In this document: positions 28,976 to 38,781 of the stretch, in pieces
How the letters are laid out: each line of letters opens with the position of its first letter
Position numbering within the stretch: the stretch's first letter is position 1
Origin: Eukaryota sp. TZLM1-RC
Taxonomy: Eukaryota > Metamonada: BaSk clade
Assembly (NCBI GenBank): GCA_040285825.1
Contig: JAUPSS010000009.1
Span: forward strand, 682,001 to 746,000
Direction of reading: 5' to 3'
DNA: 64,000 nt
The notes under the pieces: model-generated
The model's database searches: none
The model's input: the letters and a program-made list of their open reading frames with translations, nothing else
Told to the model about the DNA's origin: nothing
Position numbers and translations under genes: made by a program

Positions 28976-29340
28976 CGAATTTAGTTTATGCTTTGTGGTA
29001 CAATATTCTAAAAGTAACATAGCTAATGCTGATAGAACTAGACCACCTGTTTTCATTGCTTTCCCATTTTCGATAAACGGAAGCCTAACAGTAGAAGCAA
29101 GAACTTTTTTGAATTACTTCCAAAAAATGGTTCAAGAAAAAACAATGAAGAGATTTGTTATTTTTTATGGCGCTCTCGGATTCAACTTGCCATTATTAAT
29201 AGATTACCTCAGTTTTTCAATCAAATTAGAGAAGCTTTAGCTAGACAGCAAGCAGATCAAGATTTAGTAGAGGAAATCTTGGTTCATTGAATTTTGTTCC
29301 ATTAGTTATGAGTTGATTTTGTCAAGTGTGCAAGAGTAAA
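28976..29340 (+). mobile_element. LINE family D 3' fragment
   Basis: Plus-strand coding scraps: NADRTRPPVFIAFPFSING, TFLNYFQKMVQEKTMKRF, then after a frameshift ALARQQADQDLVEEILVH and a stop, followed by the family tail (CCATTAGTTATGA, GTGTGCAA). It ends about 75 bp before the NTF2 start. It overlaps in content with the fragments at 2.3, 22.5 and 50.7 kb. Confidence 0.78.
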
Positions 29341-29414
29341 ATTATTTTGGCAAAAGTAACAAAAATACAAACATTCAACATTCATTAAATTCACTCTCTT
29401 AACTTACAATAAGA

Positions 29415-29819
29415 ATGGCTGCATCCTTTGAACAGATCGGACGTGCTTTCGTTGAACACTACTACAAGGTCTTTGATTCCGACAGATCACAACTTGCTGC
29501 TCTTTACGTATGTTGACCATTCTTACGCTCATCTCAGCGTGATGATTCTATGCTCACTTTTGAGGGCAAACAACATCAAGGAGCAGCTAATATCATCAAG
29601 CACTTGACTGAAGGCCTCAGCTTCCAGACCGTTGCACACACTATTGGCAGTATTGATTGCCAACCATCTACTGCTAACGGTGTACTCATCCTTGTTACTG
29701 GCAACATTGTCGCTGATGGTAACGCTGAAATGCCCCTCAACTTTTCCCAAACCTTCCATCTTTCCAATTCGGGTAATCAATGGTTTGTCACCAATGATAT
29801 CTTCCGTCTTGTATTTTAA
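29415..29819 (+). CDS. NUTF2: Nuclear transport factor 2 (copy 2), one 30-nt intron
   Basis: Exon 1 is 29415-29507 (MAASFEQIGRAFVEHYYK...), the intron is 29508-29537 (gtatgt...ctcatctcag, 30 nt) and exon 2 is 29538-29819. The 124-aa product contains FDSDRSQLAALY/RDDSMLTFEG across the splice and NQWFVTNDIFRLVF at the end, as in NTF2. The intron interrupts the same position as in copy 1, so it predates the duplication. Upstream, TTCAACATTCATTAA (29374-29388) and ACAATAAG before the ATG repeat the arrangement at the ARPC3/CAP promoter. Copy 2 looks more typical than copy 1. Confidence 0.94.
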
Positions 29820-29993
29820 TGTCGTGTCTCTCTATCGATCCAACTTTTGCAATAAATTATTTAGCTTTTTGTTTTCACATACATCTCTTAAACACGTTCT
29901 CCAGTTATTCTCCAGACACAAAGATGTTTGCCCTGGAACTATTTCATTTACTTTTGCTTTATTGTCGCACAGAACAATACTCCCAAAATATAC

Positions 29994-30503
29994 CTAAAAA
30001 CGTTTAACTTTAATTAACATAGGATCTTCGCAAGCGCTTCTACTGGAGCTCTTACGTTGTTTCGTTTCTGTCCTTGTGGTGTGGCCCCTTAGACGTGGCT
30101 GATGGTGCTTTATATCCATCCATGTGAGTAGAATGACAAGAGCATACAAACAGTCGACTATTGCAGTCACCATGAAAGCAGCAATTTTAACTTGTTTGGA
30201 GGGAGCCCAGTTGAGCCATGTTTCATAAGAGTAATACCCAATAGTAAGCAAAGATTTGATAATGACTAATAGAAGAATTTTGATGTAACTTCTTTTCAGC
30301 AGTATGTAAGCAATTATATTTGTGATACAGAATGATATGGCCCCAGGCAGCAACAATCTTGATATTTTGGTTTGGTTTGAAAGCCAGTCTGTCAATAGTA
30401 AACATGAAAATATAAATGAGAGTAGAGATGAACGACCAATTATTCGCAAAGCATTCCGAAGAGATGATTGAACAGTTAAATCAGTGGCTAGTTCTCCCTG
30501 CAT
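29994..30503 (-). CDS. Unknown four-helix membrane protein
   Basis: 169 aa from a clear ATG. Four hydrophobic segments at about residues 26-42, 47-68, 74-92 and 106-126 are likely membrane helices. The C-terminus (about 128-169) is basic and Arg/Lys/Ser-rich (RLRGHTTRTETKQRKSSSR), so it is probably cytosolic. No cleavable signal peptide and no enzymatic motif. I do not recognise the family. It is convergent with NTF2 copy 2, with 174 bp between stop codons. Confidence 0.7.
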   Translation of the reverse strand: MQGELATDLTVQSSLRNALRIIGRSSLLSFIFSCLLLTDWLSNQTKISRLLLPGAISFCITNIIAYILLKRSYIKILLLVIIKSLLTIGYYSYETWLNWAPSKQVKIAAFMVTAIVDCLYALVILLTWMDIKHHQPRLRGHTTRTETKQRKSSSRSACEDPMLIKVKRF

Positions 30504-30696
30504 ATCAACTCAAAACTCAGCAAGAAGAGAAAACCTAAATGGTTGAAGTAGATATCTGGTCATCTTAGTAGATATCACCTATTCAAAAGTCAATAATTGT
30601 TGCGGAAGCAAAGTCCAAATCCAACACTCTGCCGCTCAGTTCACAGGCAGAATTCCTTCACAGATACTATGTACTTCAAAAAGGTTGACAAATAAC

Positions 30697-30987
30697 ATGG
30701 TCAATACATGTTTTCAACATTATTCCAACTATACCCCTGTTCACGGGGAAGGAGCGACTCAAATTTCAGACCATTGTGTTGCCTTAAATCAATGGTCAGT
30801 ATTCAGTAACATTTTTGAACATCCATGTTGCTGGTTTACTGTTGCATTGGAAGTCAAAAACAATATTGATTCACCTGAAAAACATGAGGAGTGGCAATAT
30901 ATTGTTGAGAATCTTCAAGAGCATTTGTATGTTGTTAAAAGTATTAATGGTGACAGTGTTACTCAATGTTATAATTTGAAAAGCTGA
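30697..30987 (+). CDS. Unknown 96-aa ORF, possibly a relic
   Basis: The frame is open from about 30547 to 30987, with the first ATG at 30697. Composition is reasonable and the end is acidic (SPEKHEEWQYIVENLQEHLY). No family recognised. The upstream open stretch lacks an ATG, so the gene may be 5'-truncated, start in an undetected exon, or be dead. Confidence 0.35.
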   Translation: MVNTCFQHYSNYTPVHGEGATQISDHCVALNQWSVFSNIFEHPCCWFTVALEVKNNIDSPEKHEEWQYIVENLQEHLYVVKSINGDSVTQCYNLKS

Positions 30988-31144
30988 AGAAGGAGCCTAA
31001 TTTTAAATGTTTTTTCAATTAAAATTCTACAGCTTAGATGCGGATTGAAACCAGTTATGTGAAAACTCTATCTGTTATAGTTGTAATGATTTGCTATTCA
31101 ACATTGATCTTTCTGAACAGTTGTGTTTCTGAACAGTAAATATT

Positions 31145-32150
31145 GCTCTCAAGTTTGAGAATGTTTCAGCTTACTTCAGGTAACTATGATACAGATTGAC
31201 ATTAATAGAATTTTTTTACATAATACAAGTATCAACAACGACAACAAAGAAACAAATATACAGCTGATATCTTCAAAACAACTCAGCTAATCTTGATAAA
31301 AACAAAATTCTATCCTCCAAATTAACACCAAATTAAGCCAGCAATGCCAGATGTTCTCCCCTAGATCAACTATTTCTTCTCAATTTTGAGAATCAACTAT
31401 TTCTTCTCAATTTTGAGAATGATTCAGCTTACTTCAGGTTACTATGATACAGATTGATATTAATAGAATTTTTTTACATAATACAAGTATCAACAACGAC
31501 AACAAAGAAACAAATCTACAGCGGATATCTTCAAAACAACTCAGCTAATCTTGAGGGCCAATTTCTTTCAACTCCAAAATACAAGGTAATTATTACCCCA
31601 AACTGCCGATGATGATGACTGAATTTGATTATTCATGTTTTGTAAATCTATTGAAGTTCAACATTCAGATAGAAATGATTAGCAATCAAAAAAACAAAAT
31701 TCTATCCTCCAAATTAACACCAAATTAAGCCAGCAATGCCAGATGTTCTCCCCTAGATCAACTATTTCTTCTCAATTTTGAGAATCAACTATTTCTTCTC
31801 AATTTTGAGAATGATTCAGCTTACTTCAGGTTACTGTAATACAGATTGATATTAATAGAATTTTTTAACATAATACAAGTATCAACAACGACAACAAAGA
31901 AACAAATCTACAGCTGATATCTTCAAAACAACTCAGCTAATCTTGAGGGCCAATTTCTTTCAACTCCAAAATACAAGGTAATTATTTCCCCAAACTGTCG
32001 ATGATGATGACTGAATTTGATTATTCATGTTTTGTAAATCTATTGAAGTTCAACATTCAGATAGAAATGATTAGCAATCATATAAACAAAATTCTATCCT
32101 CCAAATTAAGACCAAATTAAGCCAGCAATGCCAGATGTTCTCCCCTAGAT
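31145..32150 (+). repeat. 392-bp tandem repeat including a gene's promoter and first codons
   Basis: The block ATGTTCTCCCCTAGATCAAC starts at 31351, 31743 and 32135, an exact 392-bp period. The two full units are nearly identical. The unit before 31351 is shortened by an internal deletion of roughly 140 bp. Each unit also holds a 28-bp direct duplication containing CTTCTCAATTTTGAGAA. Only the last ATG opens the 231-aa gene; in the others the frame stops after a dozen codons. Confidence 0.92.
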
Positions 32151-32830
32151 CAACTATTTCTTCACAGCGTACCAGTTTACATGACACATCTTCATCATAT
32201 GACACTTCCATATCATCTCTGCACAAAAGAAGGCCGAAAAAGACTTTAGGACATTCATCGCCTTGTTGTCCACTCTCTAGGTCTCAGATATTTCCCAAGC
32301 CAACTCCATCTCCTAGACCTTCTAGATCTTTCTCCCCAGATTCACCTTCCTTCATTGGCTCTCCTCTTGGTCAGGAAGCTTCTCCACGTAGATCTCCAAG
32401 TTCAGGCCGTCAAATTCTTTCAAGCACTTCAAATCTCTTTCCTCCACCTTCTCATGAGCCGCCGAATGACCTATTAGCCCGTCTGCGCCTTCTCCGAACC
32501 GAAGGTTCCACTATACGCAACCACATTGACCAACGACTCAAATGTGCTAAAGAACGAACCAATCCTAACCCTAACCCTAACCCCAAGGAGTGTTCTTCTT
32601 CTGACTCTGAGGATAATGTGCCACCACCGCCAAAGAGGGAAAACAAGCCTTTGGGGATTGGGGAAGGAACCACTAATGAAGCCAGGAACAGGATACGATC
32701 TCCCCATAACCAAAGACAGCAAATCAGTCGTTTGTGCATTGGAAATCATCATAAAACTTGTAATAATAACAGAATTAATAGAATTAAAGTAAAAGATCCT
32801 TATCTGGATTATCAAGATTTAATTGGTTAG
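32135..32830 (+). CDS. Disordered Ser/Pro-rich 231-aa protein
   Basis: Open frame starting in the last unit of the 392-bp tandem repeat. The first 110 residues are Ser, Pro, Arg and Thr rich with many S-P sites (SPRPSRSFSPDSPSF, SPRRSPSSGR), suggesting a phosphorylated, disordered protein. A short helical segment (PPNDLLARLRLLRTEGS, then IRNHIDQRLKCAKERTN) follows. Next come NPNPNPNP encoded by telomere-like DNA and a Pro-rich acidic patch. The C-terminus is basic and Asn-rich and ends KDPYLDYQDLIG. I do not recognise a family. The helical segment is the part most likely to be conserved. Confidence 0.6.
   Translation: MFSPRSTISSQRTSLHDTSSSYDTSISSLHKRRPKKTLGHSSPCCPLSRSQIFPKPTPSPRPSRSFSPDSPSFIGSPLGQEASPRRSPSSGRQILSSTSNLFPPPSHEPPNDLLARLRLLRTEGSTIRNHIDQRLKCAKERTNPNPNPNPKECSSSDSEDNVPPPPKRENKPLGIGEGTTNEARNRIRSPHNQRQQISRLCIGNHHKTCNNNRINRIKVKDPYLDYQDLIG
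32564..32584 (+). repeat. Telomere-like CCCTAA repeats inside the coding region
   Basis: About three and a half units of CCTAAC (TTAGGG on the other strand) lie in frame and encode N-P repeats. Confidence 0.75.
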
Positions 32831-33712
32831 TTGGAATTTTTTATTATTTTTGTAGTTTTTTTTTAATTTTGTTTACTATTTTTCAATGTCTTGCTCTTTT
32901 TTAGTATTGTCCATAGTTGACATGTATTTTAGTTGTTTTCCGCTGGTGTTTGCCGAGTAAATTTTCTGTATATTTTCCATTTATGTTTTGATTATTGTAA
33001 GCTTTTATGTCTATAATTAATTGTCTAATTACATTTTGTCCATCTTCGATAATCTAATGCTGTGATCAAAAAATAATTGAATATCTGATACAATCTTAAA
33101 ACATCTTACACCACAGTATTGTATGCACGGTTAGGAACAACTACAACTAGATACTGCTAAAAGTTGATCAGAAACTGAGGTCATCACTAATCGGAGAAAC
33201 TTTTGATTACGTCCAGAACCATAAGAATAAAAAGAATTCTTAAAAGAAACTACAATCAAAATAGATATGTGACTTTGATAGTGGTGAGCTTTGTTGAGTT
33301 TAGGCAACACTTTCACGAAATATGCTATAGTCCCAATGAGACAAGTTGAGATTGGAAAACTGCCTTCCCCAACTTTGCTGAAACAATGGCGATTCAATCC
33401 AAGGGATTGTTCCAGATTAAAAAGGTTAAAAAAGTCTTTCAACGACTACTGAAGTGGTTGACAAGTCTTGACTAGAGTATTTCATTAGAGATGAAGTCAT
33501 TACTCAGACTTGTTGGACTTTCAAAAGTATATTGCTATAATGAAAAACTACCAATGCACACAGTAATAAAGATAAATCACCAGGACAAGTGGATAGTGAC
33601 CTGAGAAGCTGTGAACCGCGGATGCCTACCCTCAAATCAAACAATAGTTTCGAAAATTATCATCATATTACAATTCCTGCTCAAAAGTATAGTACACTGT
33701 AACCACTACAAC
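32831..33712. other. Intergenic, nothing recognised
   Basis: T-rich 3' region, then AT-rich DNA. A 103-codon minus-strand frame (33131-33442) has no recognisable features and no neighbours in support. The last 100 bp are the PI31 promoter. Confidence 0.4.
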
Positions 33713-34633
33713 ATGGCCTCTTCAGCATTTCAGCGTCTTCAGAGTTATCTTCATGAACCTGAAAGTTTCATAGATGTGATTGGACAAGCCCTTCATTCAG
33801 CATTCATAGAGGCTGGATTCACAAGCATAGGAACAGATCCCAGCTCTCCCTCTCCAACCAGTACCGATCTTCCATCGAATTTCAACATCAACAATATGTT
33901 GGTGTCTTTTGTCTTCAAGATAGATGATATACCCGTACCAATACACATTCGAGTGATCCCCTCAGGTGACCTAATCGATTTACATGCATCTCTAGTGTTG
34001 ACAGATAGAGATAAGGAAAGTTACCCCCATTTACACGAGATTCAAACATTCTCAAACACTTTGAGAATGAGTGATATAGTAGATGAACAACATAGTCCTT
34101 TGCAGAATAAGACAATGAAAAAGGTCAACATTTCTGATTTAATTGAATATGCCACATTCATTCACCGTCAATATGGCGACTTGATACAAACAGCAGGGTC
34201 TAGAACTTCAACAACATCTGCAACAACTTCGCAAGGCGGTGTCACACAACAACCAGCAACACAACAATCGGGGATAAGGTTTCCTGCTGAGAGAATTGAC
34301 CACGGCTATCCTTCTGTGGGTAGACATGACTTGGAACCTTCAACTGTTGGTGGTTTTCCTGGGTTACAGCCTCCTTCTTCAGGGGATAGAGTAGGACGAG
34401 ATCATCCGTTTTTCTCGGGAGTACATCCACCTTCCCATTACGGAAGTGGATTACCTCCTGGGGCTGTCCCACCTGGTGCAAGGTTTGATCCATTTGGGCC
34501 ACCAGCTCCTGTTGCTCCATTCAGAGGAAGTAGCAGTGGAGGAAAGCCTCCTTCACCACATGGACCATTCAGGTCAGAACCTGACAAGGATCATTTGCGA
34601 CCACCTGGATATGGAAACTTCCAGTTCATGTAG
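33713..34633 (+). CDS. PSMF1: Proteasome regulator PI31 (PSMF1-like)
   Basis: PI31 binds the 20S proteasome and acts in its regulation, assembly or transport. The start at 33713 (MASSAFQRLQSYL) gives 306 aa. The N-terminal part (about 1-165) has the length and hydrophobic pattern of the FP domain. The disordered C-terminal half carries the diagnostic signatures VGRHDLEPS, GLPPGAVPPGARFDPFGPP and DHLRPPGYGNFQF, which match the family's VGGxDLDP, GxLPPGAVPPGARFDPFGP and DHLPPPGYDDM(Y)F closely. The linker is Thr/Gln-rich, then Pro/Gly-rich. The final residues lie where the proteasome-binding tail is in other PI31 proteins. No intron. Confidence 0.88.
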   Translation: MASSAFQRLQSYLHEPESFIDVIGQALHSAFIEAGFTSIGTDPSSPSPTSTDLPSNFNINNMLVSFVFKIDDIPVPIHIRVIPSGDLIDLHASLVLTDRDKESYPHLHEIQTFSNTLRMSDIVDEQHSPLQNKTMKKVNISDLIEYATFIHRQYGDLIQTAGSRTSTTSATTSQGGVTQQPATQQSGIRFPAERIDHGYPSVGRHDLEPSTVGGFPGLQPPSSGDRVGRDHPFFSGVHPPSHYGSGLPPGAVPPGARFDPFGPPAPVAPFRGSSSGGKPPSPHGPFRSEPDKDHLRPPGYGNFQFM

Positions 34634-35456
34634 GTTAGAGCATAATTGTACATATGGATTGAATAAATCATTTTGATATTTTTTGTAGTCTTTGTTATAG
34701 TTTATAAATAGATAAAATGAATCTTAGAATTATGTTGGAGATCAATCAACATCATTGAAATATTCAGTAGATTGAACACTGTTAAATCTCCAGTAAACGT
34801 TAACTTATCCAGGGCTAGGAAGAGGGAAAAAGCACAAGACAAATACGAAATTACTACCACCATGAAGACTTATCGTTGTGTAGGGTAGAATGTATTTTCA
34901 GCAGCTTTTGAATAGTTTCAATTTAAGCGTTGGAAATAAACAGAAATACCAAAAAATAAGATTATTATAATAATCAAAACTTCAAACATGTGAAATGGAC
35001 ATTTAACAGTTCATTTTGTGCAAAAAAAACGGCAGAGTTTTTTGTTAGAACGCGAAAAAATGTGTATGAAGGTACAACAAATATGAGACCATTTCATTAC
35101 CCATAACATAATTGATAGCAAGCCCCATTAATTCATCTCTTTACCTTGTTTGCTGTTGTATAACCTAAACTGATCTAGGTCGGCCGATCTAGTGCAGGTA
35201 AATTTGATTTAACATTTAATGCTGTTGCTGAAAGGTAAAGCAACATACATTTCAATGGAAATTGATATTTGAAACACTATTGTATTTTGTTGATGTTAAA
35301 GAATGATATTGTTGGTTTTCAAAAAGTTATCACCACTTGGTTGATTTTCAGCTTCTGTTCTCATGAAAAACTGTCAATAAGGCGAAATAGAGTTTGAGGA
35401 AGTGGCACAATCAGAAAAATAGATTCAATTGAAAATTTTGGAGACTGCTCCTTCTA
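34634..35456. other. Intergenic, nothing recognised
   Basis: AT-rich spacer. A short imperfect palindrome around CTAGGTCGGCCGATCTAG (about 35177-35194) is the only odd feature. Confidence 0.4.
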
Positions 35457-38357
35457 ATGACAACCTTCCAGTTTCCCCAGTCTTCAATGATGGAGCACCT
35501 CTATCGGGACAGGGATTTTCATGATGTCGTCCTCATCTACAAGCAAGCAGAGTTTCTTGTCCATCGCAATATCATCTCTGTCTTCTCTCGCTATCTCCAC
35601 CAACTGTTTACCCTCCCTTCTACCGACCGTGACCTCTACCGTGTAGATATTGACGATCTTCCTGTTGATGTCGATCTATTCAGACAGTTCCTCGACTCTC
35701 TTTACTGCCAGCCATTATCCATCACCAAAAAGAATGCATTCGACCTCTATTACATTGCAGAATTCTTCAAGGTTGAGCAAATTAAATCCAGCACTTTTTC
35801 ATTTATTCAAAATCTTTCACCCCCTGATCTTTGCCACGTCATCACATGTGCCGATGATTGCTTTCATACTACCTTTATTAAGGAATGTTGCCCTTTGTTG
35901 GATAAATTAAGTCCAATTGAACCACTTGTTTTGAAGGAAGAAACACTTTGGACTTTGTCAAAATTTCTAAAGACCAACTGTTCAATTAAATGGCTGCTCA
36001 CTTCACTAGTGAAGTCGTTTATTGAAGGTAGTATTGAGGTTACTGATTTGCAAACAGTATTTCAGAATTCAATCAATTTGATTAAGGAAATTGATCTTGA
36101 TTTTATCTGGAAAGAAGTTGTTCAAATTCTCGAGAAATATGAAGAAATGACACGTGTACTTTTGGACTTTTGTTTATCTCTTATTCCAATCAATCCTGAC
36201 CTTGACACGTCATTGTTTGCTAACATGACGTCATCAGATGATAGTAATACCAATATTAGAGATGATTTTTTGTTTTGGATGTTGGTAATTGCTGATAGAA
36301 TAGAATCCAATCAAATTGATGGATTGGCCAAGGAAATTCCTGGTTTTCTTGACCTAGGTCAACGTGATTCTGCTCAATTTAGGCCTTGTACTTTAATAAA
36401 ATTGTCAGGTCATTTGAAGTCAATCGATCACGTGATGTGGTTGATTAAATGCCTTGTGAAATCTTTTATGAATATGTGCAGTTTTCCTCCAGAACAGGTC
36501 AAAAAGATCTTGACTTTACTAGAATTCAAGGAAATTCCGCTCAATTTCTTGTATTCTGAGCTTTTTGTACCTCTGAAAGGTATCGAATCTTTGTCCTTAG
36601 TTTTAATTGAATTTTCCATTAAATATTTTTCAGTGGTGTCAGGAATTAATTCTAATTCAAATTATTTTGTGGAAACAATTGAATTAGCAGATAGAACTGA
36701 TCTGTGCTTTGGGAATTTAGGAAGCTATTTCCCCAAATTCAAAGTAATCAATGCTAATCCCATTGCAATTAAATCAAAAACATTTAAAATATTAAAAGAA
36801 GATTTTGGTCATTTTGAAACTGACTACTGGCTACTTCAATCATTGGTTACGTCATACAAGACTCTTTCCAATCACAATCAATCAAATTCTGATTGGAATG
36901 TTGAAAATTTTGCTGATTGCTTGTATTTATTTGAGTTTGAACCTTTTACTTTTTCAGATTTAAATCAAATTCTTATGGTTTCTTTGAGTGAGTTTGACGA
37001 ACTTTCTAGTGTTTTATTCAAATTTTCTGTTTCGATAATGAATCCAAAAATTCAAAATTTAGGACTTGTCAATCAGGTTTCTTTCAAAAAGGTGACATTC
37101 AAGCTAAAAAACAGTGATTATAAAGAAATGTTAGATTTGAAAGTAAGAAAACTGTTCCAATCAAAATTGATTGATGATGTGATTGATCTGAGTGATATGG
37201 AAGTTGATTGGACTGTCTTAGAAAGTTTTATTAATTCATTTGCCCAATGCAACGATTTTTCTCAAATACTTTCCTTTATTAAAAAATCAACTTGTAGTGA
37301 TTTTCAAAAACATTTACTGATGCATTTTCTGGAACATTCCACTAAATTGACCGTCAAAGATTATGAAGATCTGGTGGATTTGGTAGAATCAATCAATATT
37401 GATTGTCCATCACTCCTTAGCTCAATCACAATCACATCAACTGAATCAATCAATCATGGTGATTTTGACCGATTAATCGATCTTTCAATCAAATTTAATA
37501 ATGTTTCTCTATTAAATTACACTGTTGCCTCTTTTGATTTTACTTTTAAACCAAAAGTCATCAGCATTCCAGAAAATCTTTTAATTGGGTTAAATCAACA
37601 AGAATTTATGAATCAGAAAAAGGTAATTTGGTTGAAATTCGTATTGAGAAAATCTTTAAAATCTAACTCTTCTGAATTAGTTACTATTACTGCAAAGTTA
37701 TTTGGTAAAAGTATACTATTTGAAGAATTACCCAATCCGTTAATTAGGGTTTGTTTGTGGTCATGGTCAGGATACCATAACGATGTAACCAGTAAAATTA
37801 AGAAAGCCTTTGCTTCTAATTGGCCTTATATTGAACTAACTATTACCGCTACTCATAACCCAGAATCGAGTAATATCAATGATTTTGATGTTGTTTTTTA
37901 TCATGGTTATCGAAACGAAGTCAAGGCACAACTTTTAAACCAAGTAGTGGACGTTGGAAAAGGTTTGGTTGTTTCGAGTTCCAATAGTTCAGTTTCTATT
38001 AATGGAGACTTGAAATACGGGGCATTTAAAGGTTTGGGAGACGGTGAATATTACAATTCTGGGACATCACTTGGTACTTTTGATAGCAATGACTTGATAA
38101 CGACATCTGTCAATTCTTTTTCCTGTCAATATGGCACAGGTTATTCATCCATTAACCCAGAATTTAAAACAGTTGCAAGCCTTGGTAACGGAAAACCATT
38201 GGTATTAAAGAAGGAATTTGACAGTATTAGAGTTGTGGATTTGTTGTTTGATGCTACTAGTACTGATGTTAATGGTGGTACTGGATGGAAAAGCAACACA
38301 GATGGTCATTATATACTGGCTAATTCAATAGTTTGGGTTTCTGGTATTGGTTTATAA
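35457..38357 (+). CDS. BTB protein with a C-terminal glutamine-amidotransferase-like fold
   Basis: 966 aa, one exon. Residues about 10-115 are a BTB/POZ domain (DRDFHDVVLIYKQAEFLVHR, VFSRYLHQLF, FRQFLDSLYCQPL). A very long helical region with no named domain follows (about 120-770). The last 180 residues look like a class I glutamine-amidotransferase/ThuA-type Rossmann domain: FDVVFYHGYRNEVKAQLLNQ, VDVGKGLVVSS, GKPLVLKKEFDSIRVVDLLF and the final TDGHYILANSIVWVSG. I see no nucleophile Cys in the expected elbow, so the domain may be non-enzymatic. BTB domains often bind cullin-3 or self-associate; a ubiquitin-ligase adaptor role is possible but unproven. Codon use becomes more AT-rich after the BTB domain. 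Confidence 0.75.
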   Translation: MTTFQFPQSSMMEHLYRDRDFHDVVLIYKQAEFLVHRNIISVFSRYLHQLFTLPSTDRDLYRVDIDDLPVDVDLFRQFLDSLYCQPLSITKKNAFDLYYIAEFFKVEQIKSSTFSFIQNLSPPDLCHVITCADDCFHTTFIKECCPLLDKLSPIEPLVLKEETLWTLSKFLKTNCSIKWLLTSLVKSFIEGSIEVTDLQTVFQNSINLIKEIDLDFIWKEVVQILEKYEEMTRVLLDFCLSLIPINPDLDTSLFANMTSSDDSNTNIRDDFLFWMLVIADRIESNQIDGLAKEIPGFLDLGQRDSAQFRPCTLIKLSGHLKSIDHVMWLIKCLVKSFMNMCSFPPEQVKKILTLLEFKEIPLNFLYSELFVPLKGIESLSLVLIEFSIKYFSVVSGINSNSNYFVETIELADRTDLCFGNLGSYFPKFKVINANPIAIKSKTFKILKEDFGHFETDYWLLQSLVTSYKTLSNHNQSNSDWNVENFADCLYLFEFEPFTFSDLNQILMVSLSEFDELSSVLFKFSVSIMNPKIQNLGLVNQVSFKKVTFKLKNSDYKEMLDLKVRKLFQSKLIDDVIDLSDMEVDWTVLESFINSFAQCNDFSQILSFIKKSTCSDFQKHLLMHFLEHSTKLTVKDYEDLVDLVESINIDCPSLLSSITITSTESINHGDFDRLIDLSIKFNNVSLLNYTVASFDFTFKPKVISIPENLLIGLNQQEFMNQKKVIWLKFVLRKSLKSNSSELVTITAKLFGKSILFEELPNPLIRVCLWSWSGYHNDVTSKIKKAFASNWPYIELTITATHNPESSNINDFDVVFYHGYRNEVKAQLLNQVVDVGKGLVVSSSNSSVSINGDLKYGAFKGLGDGEYYNSGTSLGTFDSNDLITTSVNSFSCQYGTGYSSINPEFKTVASLGNGKPLVLKKEFDSIRVVDLLFDATSTDVNGGTGWKSNTDGHYILANSIVWVSGIGL

Positions 38358-38769
38358 ATGTTTTGTTAAATGAATAGTTCTACTATTCTAGTAACGATGA
38401 GATTACCAAATTCCATATGGTGCCAAACGCTAACAAATATCCAGTCAGTGCCACGTCATCAGTAAATGTTTCGTTATTGCTTCGTTAACACCAGAAAGAA
38501 TTGATGTAGTTTTGATGTTTGTCATGAGTTTGGTCACTTTAGCAAGACTTTAAACCTGCTTCTTGAACAGTAGTAATATTGACTTTTGTAATTTTCGTAA
38601 TTACTGGAGCCCAAGTCCAGTAAGCTAAAGCTATGGTGATTCCAATGTTAGTTCCCAATCCAAATTGTCATGACTTATTTAAATCATGGTAAAGCACAAT
38701 GCATGTCTGAACTCAAATACTTATTTAACGAATTGAAACTTTTCAACTTACAGTAAACAGACTGATGGT
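38358..38769. other. Intergenic with coding-like scraps
   Basis: Contains a short open stretch (MSELKYLFNELKLFNLQ near 38705-38755) just before the LINE target site. No intact gene. Confidence 0.35.
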
Positions 38770-38781
38770 TTGGATCAAACT

